Assembly (NCBI GenBank): GCA_014529385.2
Contig: CM043969.1
Location: 12,420,648-12,484,647 of the forward strand
Direction: 5' to 3'
DNA: 64,000 bases
DNA from: Adiantum capillus-veneris
Taxonomy: Eukaryota > Streptophyta > Polypodiopsida > Polypodiales > Pteridaceae
Shown here one piece after another: positions 34,676-46,720 of this stretch. The number at the start of each line of letters is the position of its first letter. Positions within the stretch are counted from its first letter, which is position 1. The notes beneath the pieces are model-generated. The model searched no databases. It was given only the letters and a program-made list of their open reading frames with translations, and was not told the DNA's origin. The position numbers were made by a program, and so were the translations under genes.

Positions 34676-35645
34676 CCGCCAAGGGGCCGCCATGTGAGCA
34701 AAGGGTAGAAGGGATCAGTCCAAGGGGATGACCGGCGGGAGGAAGATACCTGAGCAGAGCAAAGGGCCACCTAAAGGCCGGGACCAAGAGGGAAAGTGAG
34801 GAGAGAGAAGGTTGGGGGAGAAAGGATCAAGCAAGGGGCCGGACAAAGATAGTCAAAGGGAAAGTCAAAGAAGCAGTCCAAGAGGGAGCTTGCCAAAGGG
34901 TGAAAAATAAAAGAGAAAACATAAGAAAAAAAAATGATGCCAATGGGCATTAGCGATGTCACTAGTGCACCCCCTCCCCCCCCCCCCCCTTCAAGAGCAC
35001 AAGCAAAGAGAACTAAAGAGAGCTGATGAAAGCAAAGCGGCTCCCCCTTTACAAAGTTTCCAAATTGGGATGCCAGATGGGCCAATGGGAGAGCATATTC
35101 TAAAGTTGAAGACCCCCCACTATAAAAGCCATTTTTTCAATGAAATGGGGGCTTTTTTGTGTCGTTTGAAGCCTGGAAACAAGAGCTCTTTGCCTGTCAA
35201 ATCGCTTTGTAATTTTTCTTGGAAATTGCCATGATGATGGCATTACAAGCTCTGTACATGCCTTTTGAAGCGTAATCAAGCCACTATTGCCTTGTTTTGC
35301 TATTGTTTCCCCTTCCCCCCTTCTGTTTCTTCTACTCTTGTGTTTCCCCGTGGTGTCGGCAGTGTGGATGTGTGTGCCCACCAGGCCGACGGTGTTTTGT
35401 GTGAGAGAGTGAGATTGAGCGGCTGTGTGCGTGTGTAAGGGAGGAGACCAACCGTGGCAATAGGTGTGCGTTGTGTGGTGGACTTGTGGAGTGTGTAGAC
35501 ATTGGGAAAAGAGCAGACAATGCTCTATTAGTGAGAAGTGTGTTTTGAACGTGTTTTCCGAGAGGATAGGGGTGTTGTGGATACCCTAAGTTATATAGAG
35601 GCCTTTGTTGTTGTGCCAGGCGTGTTCCCCCATTCCCCCTCTCCA
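33254..35645 (+). repeat. LTR, right copy (~2.39 kb)
   Basis: Partner of 28873-31216. Begins tgatggtgcagcc after the polypurine tract and ends near ctctcca. Flanks of the LTR pair do not show a matching 5-bp target duplication (ctgtg on the right; no match on the left). This fits the left LTR also having served the pol fragment upstream. Confidence 0.85.
34596..34673 (+). repeat. (GA)n microsatellite in the right LTR
   Basis: About 39 uninterrupted GA units where the left LTR has only gagagagag (near 30230). It produces a spurious Ser-Leu or Glu-Arg dipeptide frame on either strand. Confidence 0.95.
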
Positions 35646-38583
35646 CTGTGACACTTACATAGTGTGAAATGAAAACATTCACCTCAATTTTGACACTTCT
35701 TGATTCATGGATATTAAAGAAAAGAAATAATGTACATATTGTGATATATGCTAAAGCGGCTTCTACGATTGCTACCATGTACATACCTATCTGGGGAGTC
35801 GTGGCCTTGGATATTGCATCGTTTCATGTCTTTCCACTTGGTAACATTCTTAATTTGGTTTGACAATGTACATACTCCATGTGGTTTATAGTGGCACACT
35901 TATCTCGCCTATAAAGGTTGATGTGGATAAAAACTGCCAAAAGTAGCAACTCATAGATGCCATTGCAAAATTGCATGAAAAGCGATCCAAAATGAAATAG
36001 TGATGAAAACTGATGAATATCTATGAATTTTATGCTTATGCAATTGATCCCACAAATTTAGAGATTTTTCTGACTCCGTTTGGGTTTTTTCACATCAAAG
36101 GTGACCTTTTTGGGTCAAAAATGAGATGAAAATGACCTAGTTTTGGTCCAAAGTGAAAAAATGGCCCGAAAATTGACACATTATCTAAAACTTCCTTGGG
36201 TAACAGAAAAAGGGATGCTTTTTAGTGAAAAAACCTACAATTTTTCACTATTGTGCAATTGCTTCCATTGTTGCTCAATCTATGTGTAGTGCAGTCCTGC
36301 CTCTTTGCAATTGAGCTTATGAGGGAGTGAATTAGGGTTTCCCCTTATCAAAATGGTGTGTAGGATTCAATAGAGAAGCTCTTAAGTCTTTGCAAAATCA
36401 AAAAATGGTCGTCGTGAAGGTGTAAGCTCTTGTTTTTCTTTCAATTGTTTGAAGTTATGACTATGTAATTGGGGGCAAGGCTACATGTATCCATGAAAGA
36501 GGTTTGGGTTTTGAATAAAAGTTGTGCTTTTATGAGAGTCAAAGTTTCATAGCTGAAAGTTTAGTGTGATTATTTTTTCTTTTTAAGAAAGATTGTAAGT
36601 GAATTGGTGATTCTTTCTGAGAGATACCCCCTCCCTGAGTGTCTATGCACAAAATATACAATCTACACCTTTATATAATTTTCAATATACATCAAAGTTG
36701 CAGAAGCGTTTGCATAGGGGAGGAGCTCTTAGTGCCCAACCAAGCATGGAGTGTAGGCCATGAACCAAACTACATCCAAAGGCACCTAGCAGCTAGTGCT
36801 ACCTCTAAATGGGTATGAATGAAAGCATACTCAAGAAAAATATAACATTGTGGAGGGTGAATGAATGGGTGTTAGGAATGAAAGTGTACTCAAGAAAAAT
36901 ATAACATTGTGGAGGGTGAATATATGTGTACACCGCATTGTGGGAAGAGAGAGAGAGAGAGAGAGAGAGTATAGTGGAGGATGAAATAGAGTGCACGGAG
37001 ACATGAGAGAATGACAACAAAGAATTTTAAAATGCTCCATCTAAATGAAATAGGAAACCATGTATTAATGCATTGAAAAAATATGGGTATACCATAAAAT
37101 CAAAAATTTTATGACAAAATAAGTAGCAGCGCACCGTACCTTGTGTAGGGATCGACTGGTCCACCCATCCACACCCGCACTACTACAAACATAGAGAATT
37201 TCACTTCGTTGTTAGAACACCTCCAACCTATCTGAGCTAGACATAAGCTGAGGCCGCTTCACCTCCCTCCATGAACCCGAGCTCTGAAAGGATCCCAAGT
37301 ACTAGTAGGCGGTAGGGTATATACACCAACCATACTAGTTTAGGCACCACGCCTCTTCGATGCCCAGCACTGGGTATTTAGGCAAAGCCAAGGCAAAATC
37401 CTTGACGTGTTAGTCGTGTAGGTCATTCAACCCCCGATGCACTAGCTGTGTAGATGAGCCTAACAAAAAAGAAGAAGACCTAGGCAACACCCCGATCCAG
37501 TAAAGCCTCAGGTCAATGACCTTTTAGTCCAAAGCTAAGCGGTGTAGGTGATCCTAGTCTTGTAGCAACGCTGCCATGAGAAACATAACACGTGAGTCCA
37601 ATCACAATAGCACTTTCCATATACACAAACAATGTTTTCCAAGCAGTTAGACTGTACAGGGTGTCTACCCTTACACATCTACCATAAAAAATCTAGATCA
37701 CTTCATGATGATCAAATCCCAAAATCATAAACCATAATCCAATCACATCACACGGGTGAGCACTCCACCCAACTTGGGTGAGACACAACCAATCCTGCAT
37801 AACCACTTTAGAACATAACATGGCTGCAAAAATTTTGATAGCATAACCATATCCATAAAAAAAATCATGAGCCACACCGAATTTCACCATAAAATCACAA
37901 CCATAATCCATGAGGAAATCTCAGTCCTTAGCCACAAATCATAATCACACTAAACCAACTCCCACACTTGGAGTTTGACATATATGCTGCAATCAATTGG
38001 AGTCCAAACACATATGAACCTTAAGACATTAGCCTTTCATGCATAAAAAGATTCCAAACATAAACTAATCATGATATCAAAATTGCAAACACATAGAGCT
38101 AGTTTTGACCTAGAAAGGTGGAAAGCAATCATAACCATGCATATGAGGCATCCACATCAATCCATTAATTTCCATACATCATATGATAACATTCCATCAC
38201 CATAAACATGATGCAAAACAGCTCTGACCTTTAGGTCAACCATAAACCATAACTTCACACATATGCAAAAAAAAAACTTTTTGACATTTTCGGGAGCATG
38301 CATAATATGCAAATGAAAGTATTTGACCTCAAACCACTGCATCAAGCTCATATCCATAATAAAGACTAGCACTCTATCACATCACCCTACCCATATGATA
38401 CTTACACAACAAACGGTAACCCAAAAAGAAAGCAACTTTAATCTATGCGGTTCGGGTTGTTTAACCATATACCTTCACATAAGTTTATGGGAATCTAACA
38501 ATTGAAATCAAGTCACCACAGCAAACCATAAATCATACATAAACAGCTCGGTTAACTCACGACGTCATATTGTACTCTCCCTT
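35646..38583. other. Spacer, no gene recognised
   Basis: AT-rich unique sequence. Points of note: a short GA microsatellite at about 36946-36969, and a CA-rich, ccataa-rich stretch at 37.6-38.56 kb. No conserved protein fragment was found on either strand. It is probably old repeat debris plus the target DNA of the chromovirus. Confidence 0.45.
36817..36925 (+). repeat. 59-bp tandem duplication
   Basis: The phrase gaatgaaagcatactcaag recurs 59 bp later (gaatgaaagtgtactcaag at 36876), followed in both copies by aaaaatataacattgtggag. Confidence 0.85.
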
Positions 38584-39127
38584 GTTACACCCCTACACGC
38601 ATAGATAAAACCGATTATGGAACGATTAATAACTCGCATTCCTGAGGTAATAACGGAGACCTAAATACATTTATCATTAAGTTTCATCAAGGTTTTTAAT
38701 TATTTAAGTGGGTTTGCTCATCCGGTGAATCTATATAGTGGTTCTCCAACGAGTTTGGAGTCAAAAAATTTGGTAGTGCAATGGGCAACAAACTGTTTTT
38801 TGCCATATCTTTTAACTCGTGCGTTATTTTCACATGACACCAAAATGTTCTAAATGTTGTGTTTTATCTTTGGTATAAGGGGTTCGGGCTGATTCATAAC
38901 GGTTTGTAAGTTATAGCCAAAACAGTGTTCCTACCGCTTCTATGACGTGAAACGAAAAGCGCTTTTTATGCACGCACGTGATCATAAACGCATCATGTGC
39001 ATAAGTCAATGTGTTAAACATGATGAAATAATCATGAAAATTCTTCGTACATACTCGGTTAATCCATACATGCACTTGTATATGAAAAAACAATCACCGA
39101 GAGGGTGACTACTTGGAAGAATGACAT

Positions 39128-39130
<3 letters not shown>

Positions 39131-39166
<36 letters not shown>
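39131..39166. repeat. (GA)n microsatellite
   Basis: About 18 GA units within the probable chromovirus LTR. Confidence 0.9.
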
Positions 39167-39170
<4 letters not shown>

Positions 39171-39324
39171 GATGGCTATGGAGTTTAGAGCTTCTGACCA
39201 TTGTCGTGCAGCCCCGCTACCATGCTAAGAAAGATACTAGAAAGATGCACGTCGAGCTTATTTAAAGCTTACTTGATGAATGATCGGTGTCCACGGCTTG
39301 GTAACAAGCTACCTTTATGAGTAA

Positions 39325-39760
39325 TGTATGCCAGATTCGACTTTTAAGGGCCCACAATTGTTTTTTATGATGCTGTAAGTGGATAAGCTCCAATATGACA
39401 AAATGGGAGTTTATGGGTTGGAGATGTAGTACTTGGAGTGTTGTTCATGCTTGTCTTTATGGCTCGCTGATTGGAGTCCGGATGGAGAAGTTATGGCCAA
39501 TTTATCATTCTCGGGGTTTGGTTCCGTTGGTGTTTGGATCCGTGTATGCCAGATTCGACTTTTAAGGCCACAATTGTTTTTTATGATGCTGTAAGTGGAT
39601 AAGCTCCAATATGACAAAATGGGAGTTTATGGGTTGGAGATGTAGTACTTGGAGTGTTGTTCATGCTTGTCTTTATGGCTCGCTGATTGGAGTCCGGATG
39701 GAGAAGTTATGGCCAATTTATCATTCTCGGGGTTTGGTTCCGTTGGTGTTTGGATCCGCC
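39325..39760 (+). repeat. 218-bp tandem duplication
   Basis: tgtatgccagattcgac starts both copies, at 39325 and 39543. The copies are almost identical through ggtgtttggatccg, differing mainly by two G after ttttaag. A recent duplication inside the LTR. Confidence 0.95.
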
Positions 39761-40195
39761 TCGAGATGTGTGTCTAGGGATTTGAATTGATCTTAGCTGG
39801 GGTTTGATTAATAGAGCTCCGAAAAGGATCTTCATGTGCTAAACGAAGCTCAAATCGAGCAATAAATGCTCAAATTATGGCGGATTTAATTCTCGTTGCA
39901 ATTATGGGCAACTATGATGGTGCTTGGTTGGTTTTACACACCAGCATTGAAACTTGAGCTGAATTTATTTTTAATATGGGTGTGATCCCATGCAATTGAA
40001 AGATAAGCCTAGGGGCAGTCACGGTGTCGTGACTGTCCCCAACATATGAGTATTTTTATTAGGCAAAAGAGGGCAATCAGAAAAGGAGATTTCAAAGGGA
40101 AAGGAAGGCGCTCAAAGCTTGGGTTAGCTTTGGGAAGAAAAAAGAAAACATGCTTGGGCTTAGCTTTGGAAAGGAAAACAAAGGGCTGTAAGGGT

Positions 40196-40480
40196 TTTTT
40201 TTTTTTGATGCAAAACTCACAATGGTGAGTGAATTACATTGAACAACCCAAACAATTACAAGGTCTTGTCATGCTCTTGTTGAGCCATGACATCATCCAG
40301 GGACTATAATTACATCGGCTATCAGGGCAGCCACCCCCACCAACCCGCCTCCTCCTCCTCGATACATAGGGTCCATAAAGTTGTCCTTTTGAGACCTTTT
40401 ATTTACCAATGGCCAAGATTTTCCCTCGTCCTAGGAATTCCATCTGCTGACAACAAGCACAAGTGCTTAGGTTTTTGGGG
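40196..40480 (-). mobile_element. Possible 5'-truncated retroposon
   Basis: A run of T (about 40196-40207) is followed by gatgcaaaactcacaatgg, the look of a poly(A)-tailed LINE or SINE end inserted on the minus strand. I found no clear target duplication, so this is tentative. Confidence 0.25.
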
Positions 40481-40581
40481 ATGAAGAGCTTGGGAACACA
40501 ACACATTTTCTTTCTTTAAGCTCTTATGTTGTTCTTTGGGGAGGGGAATTTTTCTATGCATGGTGGGAGCTTGCAAGAGGA

Positions 40582-40617
40582 AAGCAAGGCTTCGAGCTCT
40601 CACCTTCCCGCAAGGGG

Positions 40618-40693
<76 letters not shown>

Positions 40694-40738
40694 GTCCTTG
40701 GTTAGCAAGGCTTCGAGCTCTCACCTTCTCGCAAGGGG

Positions 40739-40794
<56 letters not shown>

Positions 40795-40800
40795 CTTGGT
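40582..40800 (+). repeat. Tandem duplication carrying (CT)n tracts
   Basis: The phrase caaggcttcgagctctcacc recurs (near 40580 and 40706), each time leading through gcaaggggtatt into a long CT tract (40621-40693 and 40743-40790) and then cgtccttggttagcaa. One unit was duplicated together with its microsatellite. Confidence 0.9.
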
Positions 40801-42759
40801 TAGCAAAGGAAGGTCTTTCTCGCTCTCGTGATTAAGCAAGGAGGCAAGGAAAGCAAGGAGTCAGAGAGGCTATTGGAAGAAGCCACTCACTCTCTTGCTC
40901 TCGGACATAGGCTATTGGAATAAATCCACTCTCTCTCTCAACCAAAGCTCTCGGCAAGGGAGAGCTCGGACAACTGGGAAAGATGCCTCTCGTCCATAAT
41001 CAAGAGGCATAAGGGTTTTAGAGTTGAAAGAAGCAAGCGGAGCTGTTGAAGCAGGGCTCTCGGCAAGGAAGATTAGCATGAGTATTCAACGGGAGTTGTG
41101 GTTTGAAGGAGAAAGGAGGTATAGCTTGAGAAGTCAGAGCAAGGAGCGTAAGAGCAAGTTAAGGAAGGCACTCAGAGAAGTTTTATGAGGACAATCAAAG
41201 GAACGATAGCAGTGTAGAGAGCTCTTGAAAGCAGGTGAAGCAAATAAAGCAACAAGAGGGAATTTCCATCATCGTCATCCACTAAAGACTGATTAATCAT
41301 CTTGTTAAGCCTCGATGTCGTTAATGGCCCGGTTAATCCTGTAAAGTGAAAGCTTAAACTCCTAGCTATCAGATGATCCAAGTGACGGTGATGTTAATTG
41401 TCCACCTTGGCTAAGGATTAAGCTGTACTCAAAATTATAACTCAATTAATTGATGATCACGGTGATTGCCAGAGCTTTCAGTGTCTACTTTTCTTTCTCT
41501 TTCACACCTCTCATAGCCAGAGGCCCGGCGCCTTCCCGACTCATGTGTCGGACACATATCCCCCGATACCGTGCTTTAGAATCGATTAGGGGTCGTCAAA
41601 AGGCTTTTTTCTTTGCCGTAAGAGAGCGGTGATGAGAGCTATGTGGAGGTTTTCAGCACGAGAGCTTTCGAAGAGCGCGTACACCGTGAAACGAGAGAGG
41701 AGATAGTAAGCAAGTAGAGAGAGAATATCCTTCTTCTTCTTCTTCTTCTCGTATACCAGAGAGAGAAAAGCTTACGGAGATGGTTATGAAGAGCTTGCAC
41801 CACTCTATATAATAGATACGTATAGCCTTGATGTAGTAGATGCAACAGACGGCACTGAAAACTGAGGTGTCTATGCTAATTTATAGGTTTTTCAACTGCC
41901 CGAAGTGTGCCCCAAGTTAAAGGTAGCGCTAGTTTCACAACTACGAATAGCTTGATGCTTTTGGAAACTTTCCTAAAATTATGCCTTTGCTTTTGGTGGT
42001 CAACTTTTCCACTTACCATTCAATATTTACAGCAAAATTGGCCAATTGGACCAACTAATGGAACCTTAGCTAGACTATGCCGCAGCGTAATCTCCCAACA
42101 TAACTATGACTTTCCCGAACTAATCCGATGAATTTATGATTCCGCTTTTTATTAAAGTAATTATGGTAAAAAAAATCCCGTTTGGTTTCATTTTTTGCTC
42201 TGGGTGATCATTTTTAAATCCGACGGAGATTAGAATTAATATTTTTATATTTAGGTCACCATAAAAAGAACATTCCTTTCTCAAAAACGCCGAAAAGCAC
42301 AAAAAGCTAAGAATAGCATAAAAAGAAAAATTTTCTAAAATTGAACCACGGGTTCCCCTTGTCCATAGGAATAAGAAAGCGGATTCGCTTTTCACTAAAA
42401 AGTACTAAAAGTCATGAACAACTAAAAATAGCGTGAAAAGCACTCAAAAAGCAGATTTTTACAAAATATGAACCATAGCTTTCCCAAAATACGTAGATTA
42501 AGGATCCTACCTTGCTTTTTGCAAAAAAGCACCTAAAAGCGTTAAAAACATTTAAAAAAATTTAAAAATAGCGGGTTTTTTAAAAACTAAACCAAACGTC
42601 CGTCTAACCTACTGGAACATGAAAACGGACTTGCTTTTTACTTTAGAACCTTCCAATACTGCCAATCAAGCATCTTAAATCAAAATTTGACAAAATAGAT
42701 ATTGGAAACTATTTTTCTTATTTTTAAAAGAGATCCAAAAATTGGGGATCTTACATCCT

Positions 42760-43380
42760 CCCACACTTGAAACACTCGAGGTGTCCTCACCTCGACATGA
42801 AATCTGGATAATTTTGTCTCATTACATCATTACGTTCCCAAGTGGCATCTTCTTGAGAATACACTGATCATTTAACAAGGTGTTCATATTATGGTCCGAT
42901 TAAGTAGAGGCTTAGTTCTGCTGTGAAGTATCACTTCAGGATATACTTCAAAAGTTCCATAGGTAGAGGTAGATGAAAGAGAATTATCAAGAATGTGTTG
43001 CAAATCAGGTACATACTTCTTGAGTAAGCTGACATGAAAAACATCATGTACCTTCATGTGCGGTGGTAACAAGAGTCTATAAGCTTGATTACATTAATCA
43101 TTTTTGTGATTACAAAAAATCCACAATATTTGGCACTTAACTTCTTACACTTACCCATTGATAAAGATCTACATTTGGGTTTTACTCTCAGAAATACCAT
43201 ATCGCCCTCTTCAAAAATTCTTACAGATCGTTTTGGGTCAGCATAGCTCTTCTATCTATCTTAAGCAGTCTTAATATCTTGTCATATAATATCAGTTTGT
43301 AGTTGCATTTCATCCAACATTTCTTTGGATGCTTGAACTCGTATGAGAGGGTCTGTCCATTTGAGTGGAGTAAGACACTC
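42760..43380 (-). pseudogene. Chromovirus integrase C-terminus and chromodomain
   Basis: Minus-strand fragments in order: ECLTPLKWTDPLIRVQ at the LINE junction (43380 downwards), a GDMVFLRV-type stretch, then HDVFHVSLLKKYVPD (42884-43072), the well-known GPY/F-region motif before the chromodomain. It ends with ATWERNDVMRQNYP near 42.80 kb, the tail of a chromodomain. Stops and frame changes are present, so it is dead. This is the left half of an integrase split by the LINE at 43381. Confidence 0.88.
43372..43380. other. LINE target-site duplication, left copy
   Basis: aagacactc, immediately followed by the poly-T of the LINE. The partner copy is at 54068-54076. Confidence 0.9.
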
Positions 43381-43391
43381 TTTTTTTTTTT

Positions 43392-43947
43392 TGAGAAAAA
43401 GATCCTTCTATTAGTTACTGAAACTGCCCATAGGGCTACAACCAGCTCTTCAAGAGAGGGCTACAACAACCATGATGGGAGACTCTCCCAATGAAAAAAA
43501 CAGCATATGTACAATGGGGCTAAATAAAGAAATGGGGGGAGGGAAAAGCCACACAGGTGGTCGGTAGTGCCATCGGAGTACACCCTGGACCATGGTGTAG
43601 AAAGGCTTAGGACGCCATAGTCGAAGGAAAGCCTCTCTACACTTCTGCATGAGATCGGAGCTGCCCTGTAGTTCCTCGAGCTATCCTCTGAGAGTATGGA
43701 TCAACTCTAGCCAAAAATTGTGAACACTCTCTGCTGGTGGCACAGGGAAAGCCTCAAAGATGCGGAAGCAACGGGCCCGCCAGATGAACCAGAGTGCCAG
43801 GCCACTGATGAGCTCCCAACACTCCTCTCTCTCACTGTACCACTCCTGTGGAGTAAGCTCTATAGCAGGCTGGAGTGTAGGTCGCCCCTCCTACATCACT
43901 ATCATCCTGCTGGTGGAAGATAGCTCAAACTGAAGTGCCGGGCCCGT
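43392..43947 (-). pseudogene. LINE ORF2 C-terminal end and 3' UTR
   Basis: Minus-strand fragments ECWELISGLALWFIWRARCF (about 43830-43770) and LRLWRPKPFYT (near 43620) match the C-terminal tail of plant L1 ORF2 after the zf-RVT region. It is separated from the rest of ORF2 by the LTR element at 43948-48319. A few stops are present. Confidence 0.7.
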
Positions 43948-44846
43948 TGTGAGGGATTTGGGGGTGGCCTCTATAACAGCTCCATACTCATAAGATATAT
44001 GAGGAAAAGTAAAGTAGCTCTCACAAGAGGATAGGATCCAATCTCCACTCACAAACACACTCACCCTTGCATGCAAAAAACCCCGCCTACACTCGACTAG
44101 CTTCCCTCTATACTGTCATAGCCCTAGCTATGATCAATTGCAGTCAAGGAAGCAAAAAAGGCACTAAATTTTGGAAAAAAAAACCAATGAAAACCAAGGA
44201 AAATCTCTGCACTTTTGTTCATAAACACCATACCCTCACACCATCTCAACAGCCCTTGCATATGTAGGAAGGGGCTCCAAAGTCGCTCCCAACCATGCAC
44301 ACAAACCCATCAAAAACCATGCCAATCATGAGTTATACAAAAAATCATGATGGTCAGCTAGAAAACTCAGAAAAAACCATGGAAAACATGGGGAAACAAC
44401 CTCCCATTCACAACAATAACAAGGGGCTTTCACTGCCAAACCTCAGTAGAGCAGGAAACACGTACAAGAGAGCTCCGCTTTACGCAACTTCCATCACCAA
44501 AAAGAGAGAAGAGGGTTGAAAGTGCAGAGGCCACCACCCATGTTCATGGCCTTCTTGATGAGAGACACACTCTCCAATCAAGGCTCCAGGCCCTCGCACA
44601 CACACATGGGCACCTCCACTACACAACCCCCACGCACCACCGCAGTCTCGACACTCCTATGTACAAAAACAGCAAAACTATGTACCCCGCACAATTGGCC
44701 CGCATGCATAGAGACAACTGGCACACACCACCTTTGTACACTTTGTACAAGCATGCTTTATTAACATCCAAGAGGTCTGAGAGAACAAAAAAACATTTCG
44801 CAAAGACTTTGGGGTGGTCCGCATCATTTCGCCAAAACACGTCACA
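43948..44846 (-). repeat. 3' LTR of the nested element (899 bp)
   Basis: Opens tgtgagggatttgggggt and closes aacacgtcaca on the plus strand. Just inside it (44847-44865) the minus strand reads cttggggggacaata, the polypurine tract. Confidence 0.9.
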
Positions 44847-44928
44847 TATTGTCCCCCCAAGAAGCATGGAACACTTTCAAGTGTTTCATGTGCATACTTT
44901 CACATCATTGTAAACATTCTCCTATTTT

Positions 44929-46320
44929 TCATGCCATAAAAGACCCAAAATATAAGATGAGAGCTAAAAATAACATAGATTCTCTTACCATCCACCTCCA
45001 TGTTGCATCCAATAAACATATGCATAACATAGTAGGAGATTCTCCCACCGAAGCAAAATCCCATATGCTATTGACACGAGACATTTGTCTTTTCCCTCTA
45101 TCATACACATAATTTTGCATTGAATCCAAGCCAAAAATTTCATGCTTCAACTCATACAAATCACTGATTTCAAATATATCCATCAAAGCCTCTACATTCT
45201 CAACCATAATTTGTCTAGTCAAGACATTCAAAGTGTCCTTGCATGCCAAACCACAAAAGAGCACTTTCTCTTGCCTATCACAATTAAGACCATAAGGCAT
45301 GCCATCATCTAGCTTGGCAAGCATATCAAAGCCACTAGCACAAAGCATATGACCATCTATATCATCAAAATTTCCAAAGCAAAGACCCTCTTTCATTAGC
45401 CTGAAAACTTCCTCTAATATTCTCTCGTGGTTGACATTAGAGCTTCTAACAACAAGTAGCTCACCAAGCAAGCCACTAACAGATATGTCATCATCAAGGA
45501 CCACATCATCATGCAAAAATTTAGGCTGAAAATCAACAATCAAAGCATCCAAGTCATTACGTTTAGGCTCAACATGGGACTCCATAGAACCTTGTACAAC
45601 ACAACCATCCACATGATTGGCAACCATATGCATATCATCAAACATGCCACAAGTGGAAACAAAGTCTTGGATATCAGTCACCTCATCCTCACCAATGGGT
45701 TCTTTGGTGAAACTAAATGAATCCAAATTGACTTCATTAACATCCAAGTGATAATCCAAATCACCAAAGGCATTTACATCATCATTGGCAGCCATAGGAA
45801 ACTCATCAAACAACCCAGGAGTAGAGGCATAGTCTTCATCATCAACCACAAGAGTAGCATGAGATTCTTGTAGACCATGAAACTCAACCACATCAGCATC
45901 CTCATACTCAAGAGGAGAGTCTATACAACCCACATCACATACATCTTCCATTGTAGATGCTCCCACAACTTCGCATACCAAAGCATTTTCATCAAATATG
46001 CCATTTGTAGACATATAAGCTCCATCCACATCAACATCACTCTTAACCATGGGATTCAAACCATTTTCCAAAGCACAAAAATAAGCATCTCCAACATCAA
46101 GAGAAGAATCCATAGAATTGTATATGTCTACATCATAAGCATTCACCACATGTATGTCATTTTCTTCCACGTGATCACATGCTGCTACATTCGCATGCTT
46201 TTTTTCCTCCTCATCAATAGAAAGTGGCTTCTCAAGTTCATGACCATTTTCAAAAACTTTATACAATAAATCAACCAAATGCATATCCTCTATCTTAGGT
46301 GGTGCATCCAAACCTACCAT
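44929..46320 (-). CDS. Acidic C-terminal part of the nested element's gag ORF
   Basis: 463 codons from ATG 46320, very rich in Asp, Glu, Val and Met. Loosely repeated phrases of the STxGxFDE type (STNGIFDENA, STPGLFDEFP, STCGMFDDMH) recur roughly every 60-90 residues. Its first ~66 codons duplicate the last ~66 codons of the gag ORF upstream, because of the ~362-bp tandem duplication at 45996-46720. The ancestral frame was probably one long gag with this acidic tail, and the present ATG may not be used. No enzyme motif seen. Function unknown; acidic gag tails could bind partners in the particle. Confidence 0.55.
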   Translation of the reverse strand: MVGLDAPPKIEDMHLVDLLYKVFENGHELEKPLSIDEEEKKHANVAACDHVEENDIHVVNAYDVDIYNSMDSSLDVGDAYFCALENGLNPMVKSDVDVDGAYMSTNGIFDENALVCEVVGASTMEDVCDVGCIDSPLEYEDADVVEFHGLQESHATLVVDDEDYASTPGLFDEFPMAANDDVNAFGDLDYHLDVNEVNLDSFSFTKEPIGEDEVTDIQDFVSTCGMFDDMHMVANHVDGCVVQGSMESHVEPKRNDLDALIVDFQPKFLHDDVVLDDDISVSGLLGELLVVRSSNVNHERILEEVFRLMKEGLCFGNFDDIDGHMLCASGFDMLAKLDDGMPYGLNCDRQEKVLFCGLACKDTLNVLTRQIMVENVEALMDIFEISDLYELKHEIFGLDSMQNYVYDRGKRQMSRVNSIWDFASVGESPTMLCICLLDATWRWMVRESMLFLALILYFGSFMA

Positions 46321-46720
46321 AAGCCTTATCTTCCTCTCTTTGTTGTAGGCAAAGAGAGGAATATGCCATTTGTAGACACATAAGCTCCATCCACATCAAC
46401 ATCACTCTTAACCATGGGATTCAAACCATTTTCCAAAGCACAAAAATAAGCATCTCCAACATCAAGAGAATCCATAGAATTTTATATGTCTACATCATAA
46501 GCATTCACCACATGTATGTCATTTTCTTCCACGTGATCACATGCTGCTACATTCGCATGCTTTTTTTCCTCCTCATCAATAGAAAGTGGCTTCTCAAGTT
46601 CATGAACATTTTCAAAAACTTTATACAATAAATCAACCAAATGCATATCCTCTATCTTAGGTGGTGCATCCAAACCTACCATAAGCCTTATCTTCCTCTC
46701 TTTGTTGTAGGCAACATGTA
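45996..46720. repeat. ~362-bp tandem duplication within the gag ORF
   Basis: atatgccatttgtagaca begins both copies (45996 and 46361). The accataagccttatcttcc phrase recurs at 46316 and 46678, 362 bp apart. Copies differ by a 3-bp indel (agagaagaatcc versus agagaatcc) and a few substitutions. 362 is not a multiple of three, so the duplication shifts the frame and ends the upstream gag ORF. Confidence 0.95.

Larger units (their letters stand above)
38584..42755 (-). repeat. Probable chromovirus 3' LTR (~4.2 kb)
   Basis: On the minus strand it opens TGTAAGATCCCCAATTTTTG, right after the integrase/chromodomain tail and a purine tract (gtgtgggaggatg), and would end GGGGTGTAACA. These ends are typical of Tekay/Del-type chromovirus LTRs. 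A minus-strand TATA (attatataga, near 41810) lies inside. The right boundary is well supported; the left boundary rests on end sequence only, and no second LTR is in the window. An alternative end at 40045 (ccccaaca) would give a separate solo LTR at 38584-40045. Confidence 0.5.

Noticed and set aside
34448..34787. Minus-strand ORFs with long Ser-Leu runs
   Set aside because: Pure translation of the (GA)n microsatellite in the right LTR.
38584..40045. Solo LTR with TGTTACACC and CCCCAACA ends
   Set aside because: Possible, but no matching flanking duplication (tccct versus tatga). The longer LTR ending at 42755, next to the chromodomain tail, explains the ends better; kept only as an alternative.
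40403..40835. ORFs with Arg-Glu or Ser-Leu runs on both strands
   Set aside because: Produced by the (CT)n tracts.
45877..46269. 130-codon plus-strand ORF rich in His and Ile
   Set aside because: Antisense shadow of the acidic gag tail.
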